From Pseudomonadota bacterium (GTDB lineage Bacteria; SAR324; NAC60-12): a stretch of 9,721 nt of DNA. A program made the position numbers and the translations under genes. The stretch's first letter is position 1; each line of letters begins with the position of its first letter. Positions 6,297 to 9,721 of this stretch are shown here, piece by piece. Where the stretch lies: assembly GCA_014381795.1 (NCBI GenBank), contig JACNKY010000186.1:1-9721 (forward strand), written 5' to 3'. The notes under the pieces are model-generated. The model did not search any database. It saw only the letters and a list, made by a program, of their open reading frames with translations, and had not been told where the DNA came from.

Positions 6297-6500
6297 TCAG
6301 CGCATTTTTTTCAGCAGGTCACCATCGGATTTTTTAAAATAATCCTGATTACGCTGAAGAGTTCCGCTGAGCGCGGCTGGCGCGTCTGGTCCGGAAGCAT
6401 AATTCTGCTGTTGTGCTAGTTCGGTTTTGTTCCAGTCACAGGCAGACAGCATCATTAGTGTTACTCCGCAGAGCAGACTGATTATAAGCTTAATCTTCAT
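6297..6500 (-). CDS. Small lipoprotein of unknown function
   Basis: This 67-residue protein begins MKIKLIISLLCG and has a hydrophobic core and lipobox LSAC with Cys21, giving a mature lipoprotein of about 47 residues. The mature part is polar, Gln/Asn/Ala-rich, and ends KKSDGDLLKKMR. Aspartate at +2 after the lipidated Cys is the E. coli signal for inner-membrane retention; whether it applies in this organism is not known. The ATG at 6500 has AAGGA at 8-base spacing (6509-6513), which supports the start. The gene converges with the DUF1499 lipoprotein gene and diverges from the lipid kinase gene across 105 bases. No terminator is seen between the two convergent stops. I recognise no family. 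Confidence 0.8.
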   Translation of the reverse strand: MKIKLIISLLCGVTLMMLSACDWNKTELAQQQNYASGPDAPAALSGTLQRNQDYFKKSDGDLLKKMR

Positions 6501-6595
6501 TCAGTTTTTCCTTTTGTTTAATATGCTCATTGTTGTTAATGTTACCACTCTAAAAAACTATCTCTACTGTAGCAAGTTTTTTGTAGCAATTCTTT

Positions 6596-6601
6596 AAGGA
6601 G
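6596..6601 (+). promoter_or_regulatory. Shine-Dalgarno sequence fixing a GTG start of the lipid kinase gene
   Basis: AAGGAG lies four bases before GTG at 6606. The NPYAGNGR motif begins seven codons after that GTG, where the family normally has it, and no upstream ATG competes. Just upstream, TGTAGCAA occurs twice (6568-6575 and 6582-6589), and AAAAAACT/AGTTTTTT (6552-6559, 6575-6582) could form a weak AT stem. Confidence 0.8.
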
Positions 6602-6605
6602 CTTT

Positions 6606-7529
6606 GTGAAGACCACTGTTATTATTAATCCATATGCGGGAAACGGCCGAACGGAAAAGATCTGGCCGGAAATTGCGGTTGCTTTAAAACAAAGCATCGG
6701 AACTTTTCAAACTGAACAGACGACTTGTCAGGGCGACGCTATTCTTTTGACGCGGAAGGCTCTTGAAGGAGGCACAACAAGAATAGTGGCAGTCGGAGGA
6801 GATGGTCATCTCAACGAAGTGCTGAATGGATTTATTGAAAATGATGTTCAGTTTAATCCGCAGGCAAGCTTGAGTTTTGTGATGACCGGAACTGGTTGTG
6901 ATTTTCAGCGTTCCTTGGGGATATCAACGAAGTGGCAGACTACAGTAGAAAAGCTGAAAGATGCTCCAATACGTCAAATTGATGTAGGAAAAGTCAGTTA
7001 CACTGCTGCGGATAAAACAAAACAAATCCGCTATTTTGACAACATCGCGAGTTTCGGACTCAGCGGGGCGGTTGATCATTACATTGAAAATTCACGGCTG
7101 CGTAAATATCTTGATGGGACAATGCTGTTTTTGTGGGCCACGATCAAAACAGTTTTCACTCACCCTAACCAGTCAATCCGCTACCGCATAGACGACGGAC
7201 CAGAAGAGGAAATCCGCACAAGACTCTGCTTATTGGCCAACGGTCGTTATTTTGGAGGTGCGATGCACGCGGCTCCAGAAGCAGAACTGGATGACGGTCT
7301 GCTGGATTTGTTAATGCTGAAAGAAATTTCTCTGGCAAAATTTCTCTGGCATTTGCCTAAAATTTACAAAGGAACACATTTAGAACTTCAGGAGATCTTT
7401 TTTCAAAAGGTACGTAAATTTACCGCACAGAGTTCGGAACAGGTTATTTTGGATATTGATGGTGAGTCTCCGGGAAATCTTGAAGCAACTTTTGAAGTCC
7501 TGCCTCGGATTCTAAATCTGCAAATTTAA
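6606..7529 (+). CDS. YegS/BmrU-type diacylglycerol/lipid kinase family protein
   Basis: The 307-residue protein has the DAGKc fold over its whole length, the usual size for bacterial soluble lipid kinases. Motifs in order: NPYAGNGR (8-15), the nucleotide-binding VGGDGHLNEVLNG (63-75), MTGTGCDFQRSLGI (93-106), DNIASFGLSGAVD (145-157), NGRYFGGAMHAAPEAELDDG (212-231) and the C-terminal IDGE (284-287). These proteins transfer phosphate from ATP to a lipid alcohol such as diacylglycerol, sphingoid or undecaprenol-type substrates at the inner face of the membrane. The substrate cannot be told from sequence. Relative to the common GGDGT and GTGNDFAR forms, it has His68 and Cys98; such variation is known in the family and the acidic residues are kept. 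The GTG start is fixed by AAGGAG. No terminator is obvious downstream. Confidence 0.92.
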   Translation: MKTTVIINPYAGNGRTEKIWPEIAVALKQSIGTFQTEQTTCQGDAILLTRKALEGGTTRIVAVGGDGHLNEVLNGFIENDVQFNPQASLSFVMTGTGCDFQRSLGISTKWQTTVEKLKDAPIRQIDVGKVSYTAADKTKQIRYFDNIASFGLSGAVDHYIENSRLRKYLDGTMLFLWATIKTVFTHPNQSIRYRIDDGPEEEIRTRLCLLANGRYFGGAMHAAPEAELDDGLLDLLMLKEISLAKFLWHLPKIYKGTHLELQEIFFQKVRKFTAQSSEQVILDIDGESPGNLEATFEVLPRILNLQI

Positions 7530-7567
7530 CGGATTTGTTTGCTGAATAGGTTATAAGTCATAGTACA

Positions 7568-7647
7568 GTCTCGTTGCTGAGGAAGCGAAAACTTGGTCTA
7601 AGCGAGTGGATTAATGTCAGTAAGATTTCTCCTTGGGTCGAAATGAG
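7568..7647. repeat. 80-bp inverted-repeat element, copy 2 (decayed)
   Basis: The left arm (7568-7594, GTCTCGTTGCTGAGG onward to AAAACTT) and right arm (7622-7646, AAGATTTCTCCTTGGGTCG onward) have the same layout and near-identical spacing as the element at 5696-5775. The left arm is heavily decayed; the right arm is closer to the 'TCATTTCGACC...GAGAAATCTT' dispersed repeat. An AGTG lies at offset 38 in both copies. The remainder of the 7530-7764 gap holds no gene or clear terminator. Confidence 0.5.
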
Positions 7648-7764
7648 AACTTCATTTGGCATTGCTGGGCTTCCCTCCAGATACATACACGTTTATCGAT
7701 TCACGCTTCTACGGGCCTGACAATTTCTTATGAGCTAGTTGTAATTTAATTTTTGCTAAAATGT

Positions 7765-8565
7765 TCAAGTGACATTCCGCAGACGTTCAAGCAGAAGTTG
7801 ATGACGCGAATTGAATAATGCCCTGAAAGCCAAAACAACAATTAAAGTTGCGCCTAAAGCAGCTGCGGTTGCAATCACGAAAATCATCATTATTTGATAA
7901 CGTACTGCTTCACCGGGGCTGACTCCTGCCAATATCTGACCTGTCATCATGCCAGGTAAACTCACAATTCCCATCACCATCATCGAATTCAGCGTGGGAA
8001 TCATGCTGGTGCGTAAGGCATCACGTATCAATTCATGTACGGCCTCCCATGATGTTGCTCCAAGACTGAGCAGCATTTCCACTTCTTTACGACGCACAGA
8101 CAAACTTTCCATAAAACGTTCCAGTGCCAGTGAAATCCCATTCAATGTGTTACCCAAAACCATCCCCAGCAGAGGGAAAAGGTACTGTGGTGAATACCAC
8201 GGATCAATTTGCAAAATTCCGGAAAGTGCGAAAAACATGACAAAAAAAGCTGCACCAAGGATTGAAATAAAACTGTTAAGGTAAATTGTACTAAAGCGTT
8301 TTCCTGTACGTCCAACCGCGGTGATGGAGGCGACTGTCGCCATAAAAAATGCAACCCCAAGAATCCAGAGTGGATTGTTGAGCGCAAAAACCCAGTCCAG
8401 TAAAAATCCAACCATCAGCAACTGCCCCACCATTCTCAAGGAGGCGATTCCCCACTGTTTTGTCAACCCAAGTTTTAAAACGATTGACAGGCTAATATTG
8501 ACTGCCATCAGTAGCGACGCAAAAAGCAGTTGTCCGCTGCTGAGAAAAATATAATTAGTTTCCAT
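7765..8565 (-). CDS. fetB: FetB-type (UPF0014) ABC transporter permease
   Basis: The 266-residue membrane protein matches the UPF0014 family (E. coli FetB/YbbM, 259 aa), the permease partner of FetA; the E. coli pair is linked to iron export and oxidative stress tolerance, and plant relatives to aluminium tolerance. About seven hydrophobic segments can be seen (roughly 11-31, 45-61, 66-84, 95-117, 128-146, 192-214, 222-248). The cytoplasmic loop with MLLSLGATSWEAVHELIRDA (164-183) probably contacts the ATPase, and GIVSLPGMMTGQILAG (199-214) is highly typical. The frame is open to 8643, but ATG at 8565 gives the family-like length and overlaps the fetA stop by 11 bp, implying coupled translation. 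Ion specificity is inferred from the family only. Confidence 0.92.
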   Translation of the reverse strand: METNYIFLSSGQLLFASLLMAVNISLSIVLKLGLTKQWGIASLRMVGQLLMVGFLLDWVFALNNPLWILGVAFFMATVASITAVGRTGKRFSTIYLNSFISILGAAFFVMFFALSGILQIDPWYSPQYLFPLLGMVLGNTLNGISLALERFMESLSVRRKEVEMLLSLGATSWEAVHELIRDALRTSMIPTLNSMMVMGIVSLPGMMTGQILAGVSPGEAVRYQIMMIFVIATAAALGATLIVVLAFRALFNSRHQLLLERLRNVT

Positions 8566-9343
8566 TATCTCTGTCCAGGCGAAAAGTTCTGCTGCACATT
8601 CTCTGTAATTGTTCCGGATTATGACTGACCCAAATCCAGGCACGTTGAGTTGTTGAAATAGGAGAATTTTGCTGCTTTTCTGGGATTTCAGTCTGCCATT
8701 TTAGGAGCAGTTTTTCGAAGAGTTTAGTCAATTCTGTGTCGAGGGATGAGGTAGGTTCATCCAGCAAAAGCACCTGCGGTTCTAGCTGCAGTACCCTGAG
8801 TAGTCCGGCAATTTGTGCTTCTCCTCCGGAAAGTTCCTTTGCGGGACGCTCTAAAAATCTGGAGGGATCTGCAATTCCAGAAGAGTTTGAAGACGTTAAC
8901 GGTAACGCCAGTTCTTTGAGCCAGTTTAGAATTTTTTCACGGTCATATTGTAGATGTTGATGTGCTTTCAGGCGAAAAATGCGTTTCAAATTTTCTTCAA
9001 CTGTTTCTTCAAAAAAAGCAGGAAGCTGCTGGATGTAGCAGACTTTGCTGCGGTATTGAGGCATTTCCCATTCCTGTAGTGATTTAGCGGCAAAACTTAT
9101 CGCACCTTTTTCAGCAGAAGGTCCGGCAGTTATCACATCCAATCCGGCCAAAGTACGTAGCAACAGACTTTTTCCGCTTCCGGAGGCTCCGGTTAAAGCA
9201 AGTCGCTCTCCGGATGCTAAATCAAGAGAGATATTTTTCCAGATCCAGTTTGTAGAAATTTGACGACTCAGATTTTCCGCGGAAAGCAGCGGTTCATATT
9301 TTTGACTTGTTCTCCCTGAGGAGATGCCCGTAGAATGCAACAC
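8555..9343 (-). CDS. fetA: FetA-type ABC transporter ATP-binding protein
   Basis: The 262-residue cytoplasmic ATPase has all ABC motifs: Walker A GASGSGKS (52-59), Q-loop CYIQQLP (102-108), signature LSGGE (171-175), Walker B VLLLDEPT (191-198, Glu196), D-loop SSLD (199-202) and H-loop VSHN with His241 (239-242). The early TVEENL after the Q-loop and the overlap with fetB place it as the FetA/YbbL partner, powering export of iron or a related metal. It is somewhat longer than E. coli FetA, with added residues about 148-165 and a polar stretch at 220-233 before the H-loop. The start is GTG at 9343, supported by AAGG at 5-base spacing (9349-9352); an adjacent TTG is a weaker option. Operon: fetA-fetB, with fetB last. 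Confidence 0.92.
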   Translation of the reverse strand: MLHSTGISSGRTSQKYEPLLSAENLSRQISTNWIWKNISLDLASGERLALTGASGSGKSLLLRTLAGLDVITAGPSAEKGAISFAAKSLQEWEMPQYRSKVCYIQQLPAFFEETVEENLKRIFRLKAHQHLQYDREKILNWLKELALPLTSSNSSGIADPSRFLERPAKELSGGEAQIAGLLRVLQLEPQVLLLDEPTSSLDTELTKLFEKLLLKWQTEIPEKQQNSPISTTQRAWIWVSHNPEQLQRMCSRTFRLDRDNGN

Positions 9344-9407
9344 TTTAGCCTTTTCTTATTTCATTTCAGAGTCAGTCTTTATGTCAGTTAATTCTTCTCT
9401 TTTGCAA
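9344..9407. promoter_or_regulatory. Very short divergent control region of fetAB and the HAD phosphatase gene
   Basis: Only 37 bases (9344-9380) separate the two start codons, so at least one promoter must overlap the opposite gene. For fetAB on the minus strand, a TTGCAA (9402-9407) and CATAAA (9378-9383), 18 bases apart, are a weak candidate pair; the -10 would cover the phosphatase start codon. No candidate for the plus-strand gene is convincing. Confidence 0.3.
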
Positions 9408-9721
9408 CGCAAGCACTGGATTTTTGATCTTGATGGTACGCTTACTGTGGCAGTTCATGATTTTGTTGCTATCCGAAAAGAACTCGGAATTCAAGCAGGA
9501 CTGCCAATTATCAAAACCATCAAGTCTCTTCCGGAAAACGAATCAGTACTATTACAGAACAAGCTGCACGCGATAGAAGAAAAGCTTGCGCGTAACGCGA
9601 GACCGGCGCAGGGAGTAAAAAATTTGCTGGAAACCCTGCAGCGCGAGAATTACAGTCTCGGTATCCTCACTTTGAATACCAGAGAAAATGCCTGGTTTAC
9701 GCTTGAAGCTCTCGGTTTAGC
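9381..9721 (+). CDS. HAD-superfamily phosphatase (3' part off the right edge)
   Basis: The ATG at 9381 opens a frame that stays open for 113 full codons to the window edge. HAD motif I is IFDLDGTLT (14-22), with nucleophile Asp16 and acid/base Asp18. Motif II is GILTLNTRENA (94-104), with Thr97. The alpha-helical region between (about 25-90) is a small cap, and AVHDFVAIRKELGI (24-37) is typical of a HAD-IA hydrolase group related to phosphoglycolate phosphatases. Motifs III and IV lie beyond the edge. It should hydrolyse a small phosphorylated metabolite in the cytoplasm; the substrate cannot be named. The ribosome-binding site is weak (GAGT about ten bases upstream). Its divergent neighbour is fetA. 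Confidence 0.88.
   Translation, partial: MSVNSSLLQRKHWIFDLDGTLTVAVHDFVAIRKELGIQAGLPIIKTIKSLPENESVLLQNKLHAIEEKLARNARPAQGVKNLLETLQRENYSLGILTLNTRENAWFTLEALGL

Overview
The window looks like a chromosomal segment of a Gram-negative bacterium of moderate to low GC. Three proteins carry lipoprotein signal peptides and two more look exported. There is no sign of phage, transposase, CRISPR or RNA genes. The lineage cannot be fixed from the sequence. An XdhC/CoxI-type maturation factor, a FetAB exporter and dispersed intergenic repeats would fit a marine proteobacterial group such as SAR324, but that is only a guess.

Layout. Positions 1-589 (minus) hold the N-terminal part of an XdhC/CoxI-family molybdenum-hydroxylase maturation factor that runs off the left edge. 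Positions 590-824 hold degenerate intergenic repeats. Next come two unrecognised exported proteins on the minus strand: a 154-residue protein (825-1289) and a 451-residue Thr/Ser-rich lipoprotein (1372-2727). A strong intrinsic terminator (1301-1343) separates them, and a plausible sigma70-type promoter lies ahead of the lipoprotein. Further along the minus strand are an atypical SDR-family NAD(P)-binding protein (2869-3687) and an unrecognised helical protein (3820-4497). The helical gene diverges from a secreted staphylococcal-nuclease homologue (4681-5586).

After a repeat-bearing gap come a DUF1499 lipoprotein (plus, 5806-6294) and a 67-residue small lipoprotein (minus, 6297-6500), which converge with 2 bp between their stops. 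A YegS/BmrU-type lipid kinase follows (plus, 6606-7529). A second repeat-bearing gap precedes a two-gene minus-strand operon for a FetA/FetB-type ABC transporter (fetA 8555-9343, fetB 7765-8565). It diverges, with only 37 bp between start codons, from a HAD-family phosphatase that runs off the right edge (9381-9721).

How the genes work together. Only fetA-fetB is a clear functional unit, through translational overlap and matching families. The rest looks like a mix of envelope, lipid and housekeeping genes, mostly singly transcribed. I found no convincing multi-gene undescribed system. The most unusual items are the two orphan exported proteins around the terminator, the helical orphan opposite the nuclease, and two copies of an 80-bp inverted-repeat element in the intergenic gaps.
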